DNA of 64,000 nt, from contig CAZTWL010000014.1 in the NCBI GenBank assembly GCA_964617825.1, positions 26,062 to 90,061 on the forward strand, given 5' to 3'. The notes beneath the pieces were generated by a model, which searched no databases, was not told the DNA's origin, and was given only the letters and a program-made list of their open reading frames with translations. The stretch comes from VSJD01 sp964617825 (GTDB lineage Bacteria > Verrucomicrobiota > Kiritimatiellia > JAAZAB01). Shown here piece by piece: positions 50,353 to 60,295 of the stretch (the stretch's first letter is position 1; every line of letters starts with the position of its first letter). The position numbers and the translations under genes were made by a program.

Positions 50353-52887
50353 TTACAGTGCCCGCAGGAAAAAAAGCCGGCTTTCGCGCGGATTGGGGAT
50401 CTGAACCAACAGTCCCTTCGAAAGAAGTGCGGCACCTGCGATCTCCTGCTTCTCGCCGGTATCCGCGTCTTCCACCATATAGCGTTTATTTCCATCGAGT
50501 CCCTTGAGCGCAAGTTGCGCCGAAATGAACGGACTTTGATCCCGCCTGAAAACAACGAGAAATCCTTCGTTAAGATCGTCCCGGTGCATCTGATACGCCA
50601 CCCAAATGTCCTTTGCAGCCCGGTAATGATCACTGCCGCTGCCTGGGCTTGCAGCGCGCAAAGACATCTCCGTCCAGTTGTCCATGACAGCGGAGCAGGA
50701 AATGAACGGATAAAAGTCGCCCGCAAACGCGGGACGGCACCTTTTCAGCTGCGCAATCATGTTTCTGAGCCACGGCCAGGGATAATCCTTCGGCATGTTA
50801 TTTGCATCGTTGATCAGCGGCGTCAAGGCAATGCCCGCCGCCAGGGCGCTTCGAAAATCGTACGTGTCGTTCGGACGGATAAACGTTCCCATTGCACTGA
50901 ACGGGATCCAATAGTTCAGCCCGATTCCCTGGATTTGACTGCCGGTGGCGTCAAATTCCGGGTAGCATTGATAATCGCTACGCCACAGGGGGATGCTTCG
51001 CCTGATGGTCTCTATGTCGATCCGGCGTCCGCCGCCGGCGCAGTTGTCTATGAGCAGGTTCGGATGCCTTCGCAGCAAGTCATCCCAGAACGCATAAAGC
51101 CCCTCTATATGCCTGATTTCGGTCATGCCAATGCGGTCGGGGGCATCCGCCGCCTGCCAAAGGAGATGCGGGTTGCCTATATTGAAGTCCTGCCGGTAAA
51201 TGTCCACGCCCTCGCGCGTGATCAGGTCGGAGACATAATTTGTCACGAAACGCCTTGCTTCCGGGATACCAAGATTGAGCAGGAGCGATGCTCCGTCACT
51301 GGGAATTCCAAGGAACCACTCCGGATGTTCCTTGGGCCAGGGTGTACCGGCTATCGCGTGTTCCGGGTCGAGCCAGAGCAGAAATTTCATTCCAGCTTTG
51401 CGTGCGGCATCGCCGATTGGCCTGAGCCCGTCCGGGTGCGCGCTGGGATTTACCGACCAATGGCCCGCACATTTATACCATCCGGGGGACCATACCGATT
51501 CACAGCTTGTTCCTTTCGGGCCATACCACCCAGCATCAATCCAGTAGCAGTCGCAACCGGCATGTTCGGCTTCAAGTTGCGCAATCCGTCCAATGTGAGC
51601 GGTAGTCGGCGAGCCACCCCAAGCGGCAAATGCAACCGGCGTTATCGGCTGCCGGCCGCCCGGGCGCGGCGTCCCGTGGCGCACGAGGAAACGTCGCAAA
51701 AGATTGTGCCCGTTCAACGGTTCGCCTTCCCAGAAAATGAGCAGAATCCGCGGCATCCGGATTTCCTCGCCGGGATGAAGCGTAAGCCGGGTCCGCTCCA
51801 TGCCGGCTCGGATTTTCAGAACATCCTCATCAAGCCGGTTGAATTCCGCAAGCCATGTCCCGGTCCAGCCGATCGCCATCACAAGTCCATTTTTGCCTGT
51901 TTCAACATTAAAGAATGGAAGCCACATATGCGAGGATCGTCCGCTGGTCGTTGTCATTCGCAAGTTTGTGCCGGGAGCGAGATCTTCCTTTGAGTACAAA
52001 AAGTCTTCAACTATCGCGGCGGAACCGCGGGAGCGATAAAGCACGGTGGTGGCAGCAGCCGGCCATGAGAAATCCGCCGAGAGAATATCTTCAATGATTG
52101 GTGTATTGACTTTACCGTTGTTCTTGAGGCGAAGCACATATTCTACAGCGGGGAAACCGGCAAATTCCGTCGCCTCCACCACGACCTCCAGACCGTATAT
52201 GGGATCGTGCCATGCCACCTTTTTTTGTGAAAAACCGTCACCGGACGGCAAAATTTCCATCAAATAGCTAGAACGCTCCAGCACCTCGGACGAGGGCTGG
52301 CCACTCATCCTGAACGAAATCGGGGGAATTCCTCCCTTCGGAAGATTTTGCGGCATACCCACCGTCACGATGGCCCCGTCCTCGAGCTCAATTTGGATAT
52401 CTGCCCAATCGGCATGGGCAAACTTGATGCTGCCACCGATGTCACGCGTCTTCAACGTTATCTCGCGCGCGCCATTGAGATCGATTTTAACTTCAAGAGG
52501 CGGGCTGTCCAGCCCAAGGGGTTTACACGCAAACAGCTCTTTTCCTCCGACTTCAACGGAGAAAACAATTCGCTCTTTCCGGGAATGGTGCTTCAAGCTG
52601 ATTAAGTTGCGATCCATCCCGACAACCGCGCATAATCGTTTTCCCAGCGATGGAAGTTTCAATACGATCTCGCTATCGGCATGCGTGCCGATACCGGACG
52701 AAAAAACTTTGTCGCCCAAACAAAGCGGCCCATTAACAATTGATTTTCCATGCTTGGGCAACCCCCACCCTTGGCTTAGGCACGTCAACTCCACGCGCAG
52801 CGAAGAATCATCCCGCTCGCCAAACGCGGCCCTAGGCCAATCCCGCGCCAGTTTTAGCAATGCTTCGTTCAATATGTTTTTTGACAT
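50353..52887 (-). CDS. GH36-type alpha-galactosidase-like enzyme with N-terminal NPCBM domain
   Basis: The first part (about 30-168) is an NPCBM sugar-binding domain, with SSGIGTHADSEIVLKL and the closing ADWADIQIEL motif. A beta-sandwich and a GH36 barrel follow: FAAWGGSPTTA, YWIDAGWYGP, KFLLWLDPEH, nucleophile Asp567 in YRQDFNI, DNCAGGGRRID and LWRSDY with probable acid/base Asp638. Of 844 residues none forms a signal peptide, so a glycan-binding domain is predicted in the cytoplasm. GAGGAAG precedes the ATG. A nine-base motif shared with the lacI promoter region lies 24 bp upstream. Confidence 0.87.
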   Translation of the reverse strand: MSKNILNEALLKLARDWPRAAFGERDDSSLRVELTCLSQGWGLPKHGKSIVNGPLCLGDKVFSSGIGTHADSEIVLKLPSLGKRLCAVVGMDRNLISLKHHSRKERIVFSVEVGGKELFACKPLGLDSPPLEVKIDLNGAREITLKTRDIGGSIKFAHADWADIQIELEDGAIVTVGMPQNLPKGGIPPISFRMSGQPSSEVLERSSYLMEILPSGDGFSQKKVAWHDPIYGLEVVVEATEFAGFPAVEYVLRLKNNGKVNTPIIEDILSADFSWPAAATTVLYRSRGSAAIVEDFLYSKEDLAPGTNLRMTTTSGRSSHMWLPFFNVETGKNGLVMAIGWTGTWLAEFNRLDEDVLKIRAGMERTRLTLHPGEEIRMPRILLIFWEGEPLNGHNLLRRFLVRHGTPRPGGRQPITPVAFAAWGGSPTTAHIGRIAQLEAEHAGCDCYWIDAGWYGPKGTSCESVWSPGWYKCAGHWSVNPSAHPDGLRPIGDAARKAGMKFLLWLDPEHAIAGTPWPKEHPEWFLGIPSDGASLLLNLGIPEARRFVTNYVSDLITREGVDIYRQDFNIGNPHLLWQAADAPDRIGMTEIRHIEGLYAFWDDLLRRHPNLLIDNCAGGGRRIDIETIRRSIPLWRSDYQCYPEFDATGSQIQGIGLNYWIPFSAMGTFIRPNDTYDFRSALAAGIALTPLINDANNMPKDYPWPWLRNMIAQLKRCRPAFAGDFYPFISCSAVMDNWTEMSLRAASPGSGSDHYRAAKDIWVAYQMHRDDLNEGFLVVFRRDQSPFISAQLALKGLDGNKRYMVEDADTGEKQEIAGAALLSKGLLVQIPNPRESRLFFLRAL

Positions 52888-52910
52888 ATCAACTTCCTCT
52901 TTTATTCGAA

Positions 52911-52919
52911 TAATCGTTT
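52911..52919. promoter_or_regulatory. Possible LacI-family operator half-site upstream of the NPCBM-GH36 gene
   Basis: TAATCGTTT lies 24 bp before the NPCBM-GH36 start and recurs at 55,565-55,573 upstream of the lacI-type gene. Sharing by the regulator and an enzyme gene, and the central CG typical of LacI operators, suggest a binding site. Nine bases can recur by chance. Confidence 0.3.
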
Positions 52920-52998
52920 GCTTTGAATACTATCGAAAACCGGCCTTTGGCAATTCCACCCTTGCAATCAAAGGCATTGTTACCGCCAAATAGCGCCA

Positions 52999-54303
52999 TC
53001 AGTCCGGAGCTGGTGTATCCAAGAGATTATCCATCTGGCAATTAGAGCGTGCTTGACGATTGATCGTTCCGTGGTTTACCAATAGATGTCCGCGCCGTTC
53101 ACCGCCCGAAACCTTGAGGTGGACATCGGCCAGATGTAACGAATCAACGATCCCTTCATTGACCAGAAAGTCCAGCGATGTTAGTGCTTCATTGGTGACA
53201 CAGGCGCCGCGAATCCCCAAATGTTCGACGGTCGCATTTTTGCTGACGAAAACGGTGGGCGGGGCATTCTCCAGGCGCTCGCGGCGCAAGATGTTCACCA
53301 GATTAAGATTGGCGACCCGCACGTGCGGTTCAATCCAGAATAAAGGGCATGTGTGACGGCCCGACTCATCGCTTGCAAGCGGTCGTGCCAGCGGAGCCGA
53401 TGGTTTGGCACAGAAGACGCCATCAATCACAATATCGCTGATCTGGCTGGGCTCGTCAGGATGTACGTTGTGATGGGTAAAGGAGGTTATGAAATAGCGG
53501 AAACTTCCGAATATATTGGCGATGTGTATCCGGCGGACAGGTGACCCGGCGGACAGTATCCGTACGCCGGTATAGCCGTTCTCGGCCCATAGTCCGTCCA
53601 CCTGGATGTCCTCGATCGGACCGCGACTCATCTCGGCCATCCAGCCGTCATCGGCGTTAAGAGCCACCATGTCGTCATTTGTCGCGCCCTTGAGATTGGC
53701 GATCCGTCCCTGCCGACAGTTGCCGTGCAGATGCACGCCATCCATGTTGCCACGCAGCATATTGTAGTCGAAGGTGATGTCCTCAATCGTGAATCGGCAT
53801 AGATTGCCGACTTGGATGCCAAACATCTCCGGATCTTTGAGCGTCAGGTTGGCAATCCGCAAATCCGTGACGTTGTTGAACTGAATGAGAACACCAAGAT
53901 AGCGTTTGGGATCGTACGGCATGTGCCAGTCAACGCCTTGGTGATATTCGCAGGTTTGGTGGGCATTATTGCCGTCCCAAATGCCGCCGATTATTGTGAT
54001 CATGGCGTTGCCGGCGTCATGATCGGCGTTGGTCAGCATGTGGGCATGGGCATGATCCGCCAGCCGGATCACAGTCGAACGGTCCAAATGAAGGGTTTGC
54101 CCGGAATGGACGCGCAAGGTCTTACTGATGAGATAGTGATTTGGCGGCGGCGGCAGACACACCAAACGCACACCACTATCAAGCACCGCCTGAATGCCCG
54201 GCGTGTCATCGTGCACGCCATCTCCAAACACTCCGGACTGGAGCGGTGATATGGAAATTATTTTTGGGTTTTTAATCTTTTTTTTGTATGATTTTACGTT
54301 CAT
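52999..54303 (-). CDS. Right-handed beta-helix protein, GH28/pectate-lyase-like
   Basis: The 434-residue product has the start of the pectate-lyase-3/GH28 fold (FGDGVHDDTPGIQAVLDSG), then repeated short beta-helix turns (VTDLRIANLTLKDPEMFGIQ, CRFTIEDITFDYN). NMDGVHLHG and NDDMVALNADDG resemble the N-x-D and DD motifs of GH28 polygalacturonases, but the GHG histidine motif is not found, so catalysis of that type is uncertain. There is no signal peptide. A GCGTTT/AAACGC inverted repeat lies 11 bp upstream of the ATG. It may be a glycosidase or lyase on a galacturonate- or galactose-containing oligosaccharide. Confidence 0.65.
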   Translation of the reverse strand: MNVKSYKKKIKNPKIISISPLQSGVFGDGVHDDTPGIQAVLDSGVRLVCLPPPPNHYLISKTLRVHSGQTLHLDRSTVIRLADHAHAHMLTNADHDAGNAMITIIGGIWDGNNAHQTCEYHQGVDWHMPYDPKRYLGVLIQFNNVTDLRIANLTLKDPEMFGIQVGNLCRFTIEDITFDYNMLRGNMDGVHLHGNCRQGRIANLKGATNDDMVALNADDGWMAEMSRGPIEDIQVDGLWAENGYTGVRILSAGSPVRRIHIANIFGSFRYFITSFTHHNVHPDEPSQISDIVIDGVFCAKPSAPLARPLASDESGRHTCPLFWIEPHVRVANLNLVNILRRERLENAPPTVFVSKNATVEHLGIRGACVTNEALTSLDFLVNEGIVDSLHLADVHLKVSGGERRGHLLVNHGTINRQARSNCQMDNLLDTPAPD

Positions 54304-54313
54304 AATTATTTAC

Positions 54314-54332
54314 GCGTTTAAGTAGCAAACGC
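54314..54332. promoter_or_regulatory. Inverted repeat upstream of the beta-helix gene, possible operator
   Basis: GCGTTT (54314-54319) and AAACGC (54327-54332) are separated by 7 bp, starting 11 bp before the ATG at 54303. The size suits a dimeric repressor such as the neighbouring LacI-type regulator. Confidence 0.35.
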
Positions 54333-54479
54333 TTCCCCACTGTATCAAAAAACATCTCCCTGCAACTTTCCGTCATATATTACGACGGTCATTCCCGCAA
54401 AGATGGCAATCCAGTCCTACATATGGACGCATAAACCTGGATTACCATTTTCATGGGAACGACAACCCCATTGTTCATT

Positions 54480-55547
54480 TTAAATACTGCCGTCGCACAA
54501 TGCATCCGGGGTACGCATGTCCAGCGTGCTCCGCAAGATCAGTTCCGGCATGATCAGGATTTCGGGAGATTCGGGCGCACGGCCAAATTCAAGGTAATTA
54601 TAGAGAATCCCTGCGGCCGTTCGCCCCTGATACGGCTGATTTTGATTGATACTACAGTGGATTACCCCCCTCCGAAGACCCTGAAAAACATCTTCGGACA
54701 CTCCCGTGGCCACGACCTTGACCTTTTCTGCCAATCTTGCCTCAGCCAAATAACGGCAGATTCCGGCTGCATTTTCGGTCCCAATATAAATACCGGCAAT
54801 GTCCGGATGTGTTTCGAATATTTCCCGCGCCACCGGATACCCCGTGTCGGGGTCATCATGCGTTTCCCCAATCCCGACCACTTTTATTTTGGATTGATTA
54901 AACCGGCTTTGAAAGCCATCGATTTTAAAGTCGTGATCCAGAACCCCCTTCCGACCTATGAAAATCGCAACAGAGCGATCCGGCGCCATCCACTCGAGAA
55001 TCTCGGCCGCCATTCGTCCGCACCGGCGACAGTCATGCCACACGGAACAAATCTGTGGTCCTCCAGGAAGATCACTCCCGAGCAGTATGAATGGAATGTT
55101 TTTTTTCTTGAGGATCTGCCAAGCCTCGTCCAAACATTCCGGGCTATAATCAAACAGGCACACAAGCAGCCCGGAGACTTTTTTATCGGCCAACTCTTTT
55201 ATAACCGACAGGAAAGATTTTTCATCGCCTGCCGGAATCGGTCTCAGCAATGAATTGACGCGATGATCGCGGAGGCGTTCCAGACTTTGGCAGGCGCCGC
55301 GAACGAGCAATGCGTTATGGCTGGGCCAGATGTCCGGATACACAAAGCCGATGGAAAGAACCGGACGGGCAAGCGCCTTGGCCAGACTATTTGGACGGTA
55401 GCCAAACTTTTCGGCCGCTTTGATCACCAACTCACGGGTTGCCGGACTGATCCGCGGTTTGTTGTTGAGGGCCTTGTTAATCGTGCAAACTGAAAACCCG
55501 ATCTCCTCAGCCAGTTTTTTGATCGTGATATGCGCTTGCGTATTCAC
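54480..55547 (-). CDS. LacI family transcriptional regulator
   Basis: The 355-residue product starts at GTG (55547) with GAGG 7 nt upstream. The N-terminal helix-turn-helix is ITIKKLAEEIGFSVCTINKA, followed by NKPRISPATRELVIKAA and the hinge helix PNSLAKAL. The rest is a periplasmic-binding-protein-type sensor domain (SIGFVYPDIWPSHN, GIYIGTENAAGI). It sits in the middle of the glycan genes on the same strand and is the natural candidate to control them in response to a sugar. Its own promoter region has a candidate half-site at 55,565-55,573. Confidence 0.92.
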   Translation of the reverse strand: MNTQAHITIKKLAEEIGFSVCTINKALNNKPRISPATRELVIKAAEKFGYRPNSLAKALARPVLSIGFVYPDIWPSHNALLVRGACQSLERLRDHRVNSLLRPIPAGDEKSFLSVIKELADKKVSGLLVCLFDYSPECLDEAWQILKKKNIPFILLGSDLPGGPQICSVWHDCRRCGRMAAEILEWMAPDRSVAIFIGRKGVLDHDFKIDGFQSRFNQSKIKVVGIGETHDDPDTGYPVAREIFETHPDIAGIYIGTENAAGICRYLAEARLAEKVKVVATGVSEDVFQGLRRGVIHCSINQNQPYQGRTAAGILYNYLEFGRAPESPEILIMPELILRSTLDMRTPDALCDGSI

Positions 55548-55564
55548 CGATAAACCTCAATGAG

Positions 55565-55573
55565 TAATCGTTT
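55565..55573. promoter_or_regulatory. Possible operator half-site upstream of the lacI-type gene
   Basis: TAATCGTTT, 18 bp before the GTG start, is identical to the motif at 52,911-52,919 before the NPCBM-GH36 gene, suggesting autoregulation. Confidence 0.3.
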
Positions 55574-55674
55574 ATCCATAACATGCGCAAAATCCCGGAT
55601 ATTGTCAATGATCATGTGGGTAACGGATTTTGACTTCAGGCAGATTGCCATTACGGATTGTAACGGCTCGGATA

Positions 55675-57039
55675 TCAAGGCTTGGCCACGACGGCCCCTT
55701 CCCGGCATACCGCTTCAAGACGAGGATCGTTGCCGGCGCTGAACCCGCCCGGCTCGCCAAGCCTGAACCCATCGCCATGACCGGCCGTCGGACCGTTGAT
55801 AATCTTCTTATTTGCCGACGGGACATTATTGTAGGCGGCATACACGGAAGTGGGCGGACAAACTGTATCGATAAATCCGACGCTGAATATCGTTTCGCAC
55901 TTGACGCGCCGGGCAAAGTTGGCACAGTCATAATAAGGCGAAACTTTTACAACCTTATCGAAAAGCGCTTTATCGCTCTTATACTGATTCCTCCTCAGGA
56001 GATGTGGCCATCCTTCGATCTGATTGTTGAGATGCCCAAGATGGTCGCACATCGCCGGCGCGCCGGGCAGGCACAAGGTAACCTGCGGATCGAGAGCCGC
56101 GGCCACGATCGACCGGGCCCCGCCGAAACTCGGGCCGCTGGCGATCAGGACTTTTCCATCCCATTCGGGACGGGATTTCAGATAGTCCAACGCACGGATG
56201 ATCCTGAGAAAAATGGTTATTGGGATATACTTGTCAAGATCATCGGCATTTTGCGAATAGTAATCGTTGATGCCCGGGCGGCTGCGGATCTCCGGAACTT
56301 CCTCTTTGGCCACAATGTTTTTCGTATCATGCGAGTTCATGGTGAAAACAATCGCATTCATTTTGGCAGTCAACCCAAACGCCGGGCTCGACCCTATCCA
56401 GCTTGCGCCGCCAAACGTGATGATCGCGGCATGTTTGCCGGGACACGCATTCGTGGGAACCGTCAGGATGCCCGTCGCGTTTACGACTCCATCCGCAATC
56501 CGGACATCGTAAACGGCGGCCTGGCGATTTGTGAATTCGGCGGCAATGTCTTTTACGGTTATTTCGGGTTTGCGCGCACGCAACTGGGCAATTTGTTTTG
56601 CCCAGAACGCATCAAAATCCGGCGGCGCTTTCGTTCCCGACTCGATTTTCTCGGGCTCAACGCCGGCGCCCGCCAAACGCTGGAACGCTTCCTTACCGCC
56701 TTCATTCAGGGTGAGTTTGAGCAGAACAAATCCCGGGCGGGGAAGCGAAGCGTCGATGACAACCGGTTTATCGGCAGACTCAATCGTGCCGTTCGTTTTA
56801 TACCCGCCATCGCCGGTCAGTTCCCAGTCGATTTTTTTACCCGGCACCATCTTATAATTGCCGGGAAGCGGATCCTTGTATTTTTTCTCCGGAACATCGA
56901 TAAAGCTTACTAGAAACTTGATTGGTTCATTTACTTTATAGAGCGCGGACTCCTTATCGGCATAAGCTATAATTCGCGGATATTGGGCAAACACGGGCAA
57001 ACTTGCCAGAAATAATGCGGCCGCAATCATTTTTTGCAT
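55675..57039 (-). CDS. Secreted acetyl esterase, acetylxylan esterase (AXE1) type
   Basis: These alpha/beta hydrolases remove acetyl groups from plant or algal polysaccharides. The 454-residue product has a signal peptide (MQKMIAAALFLASLPVFAQ), an N-terminal beta domain (about 20-125), then the hydrolase domain with GPSFGG (Ser304), GFIDTVCPP (Asp391) and GHGDG (His421), the expected triad. The nucleophile elbow has Phe where most AXE1 members have Gln. GAGGAG lies 6 nt before the ATG. It is the only enzyme of the locus with a clear signal peptide, so deacetylation probably happens outside the cytoplasm. Confidence 0.8.
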   Translation of the reverse strand: MQKMIAAALFLASLPVFAQYPRIIAYADKESALYKVNEPIKFLVSFIDVPEKKYKDPLPGNYKMVPGKKIDWELTGDGGYKTNGTIESADKPVVIDASLPRPGFVLLKLTLNEGGKEAFQRLAGAGVEPEKIESGTKAPPDFDAFWAKQIAQLRARKPEITVKDIAAEFTNRQAAVYDVRIADGVVNATGILTVPTNACPGKHAAIITFGGASWIGSSPAFGLTAKMNAIVFTMNSHDTKNIVAKEEVPEIRSRPGINDYYSQNADDLDKYIPITIFLRIIRALDYLKSRPEWDGKVLIASGPSFGGARSIVAAALDPQVTLCLPGAPAMCDHLGHLNNQIEGWPHLLRRNQYKSDKALFDKVVKVSPYYDCANFARRVKCETIFSVGFIDTVCPPTSVYAAYNNVPSANKKIINGPTAGHGDGFRLGEPGGFSAGNDPRLEAVCREGAVVAKP

Positions 57040-57296
57040 GTCTTTCTCCTCTAAGAGTTATTTTGTCGCAATCCCATTCCTTGTTGATACGACATTTAAT
57101 CAACGCGCAAAATTATTAGCCGAAAGAACTCCGAAAAGCGAGCGCCATTTATCCCCGTCATAATAAAAATGAGCAACGAATTTTAACCGCAAAAGAACGC
57201 GTTTTTTCGCAAAGCTCGGTTAGCCTGCTTCATTATCGTTTATTTGCATTCTTTGGCGGTTGATACCTTCGATGGCGGACATCCCGCATTCGTGCA

Positions 57297-60083
57297 TCAG
57301 GAAGATGTGACGGAGTCGAAGACATAGCTGCCGCCAAGCGCCGTGAAGACGGCACAACCATCCTGCATGCCGGAGAAATGCAGAACAGCCTTATCGCCGG
57401 AAACCTGCACATCTTCTTGGTTCTTGGCTGGAACCCATATTTCGGCTTTGGTATTGGCTGGCGTTGCAACTTCCATACGCAAGCGGGAGCCATCAAGCGT
57501 CCAGGCCGACCGAATCTTACCCATCGGCGACAGATAGGTGACCTCGGCCAGACCAACCCTGGCATCCGGCAACGGCTTTATCCTGATTTTTTTGAATCCT
57601 GGTTCCAGAGGGCTTATGCCTCCGATATACTCGACCATCCATTCCCCGACAGCTCCCAGGGCCGGATGGCAGGCCGAATTATTGCCCAGCTTCGTGTTCT
57701 TGTCGAAGCACGGCCCCCTTCCCGGCGGACAGATCTCGTCCTCCGGCAATTCAGTCCGCCGTGAATACCAGCGTTCCCATATCGAGGCCGCACCCGATTT
57801 AATCATATAGCCCCAAGAAGGATATGTTTCCTTGAGGATCACGGAATAGGCCTCGTCGGGATGGCCCGCGGAACATAATGCGGGCAGGACTGCTGGAGCG
57901 GCGAAGATCCCCGTCCCAATGTTCCAGTCATGCTTGCGGAACTCGTCGCGCAGCTGTTTCGAGACAAGAGCGCGTACGGCGCCATCGACAAGCTGGAACG
58001 CCAGGGCCAGGGCGCAATTTCCTTGTGTCGGGTGTTTCATGCCGTGCTCGTCGACATAAGCTTGGTTGAAGGACTGCTTGACGTTCTCAAAATAGCCTTG
58101 AAACTGCGCGGCATCATCCTTGTGCCCCAGCTCGGCAGCTATTTTGGAGGCGGTCATGAACATCTTTGCCGTGTAGGCCGCATAGCATATCGAGGTATCA
58201 GCCCCCCACTCCGAGGTCTCGGCCGTAAAGAAGTGATCTATCGCAAGCCAGTCGCCATACCACTCATTGGTGATCGCAATAATGCCCTTGCTTTCATCCC
58301 TGAGCCAGTTGCTCAGCGTCGTCTTGCGAAATTCGACATACCGGCAAATCGCCTGGTAGAAAATTTGCAGTACTTCGCGGTCGCCATAGTGCCGGTAAAT
58401 TTTCCATGGCAGAACCACACTGATATCAGCGTAGATTGGCCCGCCATCCGGATCGCTGTCCGGCCAATAGCCGTTGTTGTTTGGGGCCAGGCGAGCGAAG
58501 CCGCCGCCTTTATGCTGCGAATCGAGAATTTCTACCATCCACTTGCGATAAAAGGAGTGGAGCTGCGCCTGGTAGTTGGCCGTGTTGGCGAAAATCAGCG
58601 CATCGCCGAACCAACCCTGACGCTCGTCGCGTTGCGGACAATCTATCGGGGCCTCGATGAAGCAAGCCCGACGGGTATTGCCAATTGATTCGAAAAGCTT
58701 GTTGAGCATCGGGCTGCCGCAGGCAAAGCTTATGGTGTCGGGCGCATATTGAGTAATTTCGATCCCGACCACATCGCTTTCGGACGGGCCTTTGGGATCC
58801 GGCCAGCCAGTGATCTCGACATAACGATGTCCATGGAAAGTGAAACGCGGTTCCCAAGTCTCTTCAGGCGCACCGGAACAAATATATTCGTCCGCCATAT
58901 TCACCGCCAAACGCAGATAGGCGTTGAAGAGCGTGCCGTCCTTATTGATCCAGTCTCCGTAACGGAGGCGAATGAGCTGCCCGCGCTGGGCGCCTTTGAT
59001 CTTAAGTCTGACAAATCCGGTGTAGTAAGCCCCCATGTCCAAAACGAACATTTCGCCGGGGACAACACTCTTGATGGCGGCCGGCTTCCGCTCACGGTAG
59101 ACTCTCACGGGCGCCGAAGGATAGGCTTCCAGAGCAGGTTTGGCAGGAACATTGACTTTCGAGGCAAACGGCTTTCCGGGATCGAGGCCCTCGACCGGAA
59201 CCTCCCACTTCGAGGCGTCAAAATCTGTTGTATCCCATCCCTGAATGGCCTTGCGCATGTCGCAGGACTCGCCCAACAGAAGATGCGCATAGCGCTCGGG
59301 GCCAAGCGCACCGCGCCAGCTGCCGTCAGTTGCAACCAGCGCGGACGAGCCGTCCTTGAATTGCAGTTCCAGTTGGCCCAGCAAACGCATTTTCCCGCCG
59401 CGATCCGGCCAATTATGCCAACCTCCGGCAACAACGCCCCCGATGGCATTTTGGCCTTGTTTCAGAAGCGCAGTCACATCGTAGGTATTATAATAGAGCC
59501 GGATACGGTAGTCCGTCCAACCCGGCGTGAAGTAGTCATGGCCGACACGCTGCCCATTGATCCTGAACTCGTACCAGCCGAGGGCCGAAGCATAAAGCGT
59601 GGCGGATTCGAGCTCCTTGCCGATTGCAAACTCTTTCCTCAAATAGACCGGAGCAAACATTTGCGCATAGCGAATCTGGGCATAAGGCTCCTTATCCAAG
59701 CCAATCCACTTCGACTGCCAGTCTGATTCCGAAAGCAATCCCATTCTGAATTGCGCAGTTTCGCTCCAAGAACCTTCACTCCCTGTTCCATCCCATACTT
59801 TCACTTTCCAAAAGCAACCGGCACGGGACGGAAGGGCCTTGCCGGCATAGCGAATGTCGATGGTGTCGCCGGATTGCACCATGCCGGAGTCCCAGAAATC
59901 ACCGTCATCAGCGGCAAGCCTTGCATCCGATGAGGCGACAAGAACACGATATGCGGCTTGGATGGCGCCGGGAAGTTCCGACTGGAATTGCCACCCCAAC
60001 TGCGGACATGTTTTGCCGGTCACAACGCAGCCGTCCAGATGTTCACAGCTTAGCGCAACGGCGACAGGATGTTTTTTTGCCAT
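57297..60083 (-). CDS. GH78 alpha-L-rhamnosidase
   Basis: GH78 enzymes release terminal alpha-L-rhamnose by inversion. The 928-residue product has the expected order: N-terminal fibronectin-like part (PQLGWQFQSELPGAIQAAYR), Bac_rhamnosid_N domain (ASALGWYEFRINGQRVG, FTPGWTDYR), the concanavalin-like domain (FVLDMGAYYTGFVRLKIKG), the (alpha/alpha)6 barrel with DCPQRDERQGWFGDA (481-495; Glu487 the likely general acid) and a C-terminal beta domain (GGISPLEPGFKKIRIKPLP). No signal peptide is seen. It lies 213 nt after the DUF4838-like gene on the same strand. Confidence 0.92.
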   Translation of the reverse strand: MAKKHPVAVALSCEHLDGCVVTGKTCPQLGWQFQSELPGAIQAAYRVLVASSDARLAADDGDFWDSGMVQSGDTIDIRYAGKALPSRAGCFWKVKVWDGTGSEGSWSETAQFRMGLLSESDWQSKWIGLDKEPYAQIRYAQMFAPVYLRKEFAIGKELESATLYASALGWYEFRINGQRVGHDYFTPGWTDYRIRLYYNTYDVTALLKQGQNAIGGVVAGGWHNWPDRGGKMRLLGQLELQFKDGSSALVATDGSWRGALGPERYAHLLLGESCDMRKAIQGWDTTDFDASKWEVPVEGLDPGKPFASKVNVPAKPALEAYPSAPVRVYRERKPAAIKSVVPGEMFVLDMGAYYTGFVRLKIKGAQRGQLIRLRYGDWINKDGTLFNAYLRLAVNMADEYICSGAPEETWEPRFTFHGHRYVEITGWPDPKGPSESDVVGIEITQYAPDTISFACGSPMLNKLFESIGNTRRACFIEAPIDCPQRDERQGWFGDALIFANTANYQAQLHSFYRKWMVEILDSQHKGGGFARLAPNNNGYWPDSDPDGGPIYADISVVLPWKIYRHYGDREVLQIFYQAICRYVEFRKTTLSNWLRDESKGIIAITNEWYGDWLAIDHFFTAETSEWGADTSICYAAYTAKMFMTASKIAAELGHKDDAAQFQGYFENVKQSFNQAYVDEHGMKHPTQGNCALALAFQLVDGAVRALVSKQLRDEFRKHDWNIGTGIFAAPAVLPALCSAGHPDEAYSVILKETYPSWGYMIKSGAASIWERWYSRRTELPEDEICPPGRGPCFDKNTKLGNNSACHPALGAVGEWMVEYIGGISPLEPGFKKIRIKPLPDARVGLAEVTYLSPMGKIRSAWTLDGSRLRMEVATPANTKAEIWVPAKNQEDVQVSGDKAVLHFSGMQDGCAVFTALGGSYVFDSVTSS

Positions 60084-60295
60084 GGGGATCGATTTGCCTT
60101 CTTCTCCGGGTTAGCACCGCGAACATCAAGAAACACCGCGAAAAACACAAAAACAAGCGACGGGACACTTCTTGCGGTTCAGCATACACCGCCTCGAAAT
60201 GGTGTCAACATTGCTGTTGGAAACGACTCGTAACCAAGAAAGCGGCAGGCAAAAATCATCGCGATCTCGCCTACTCCTTCGCTTGCACGAGCTAC

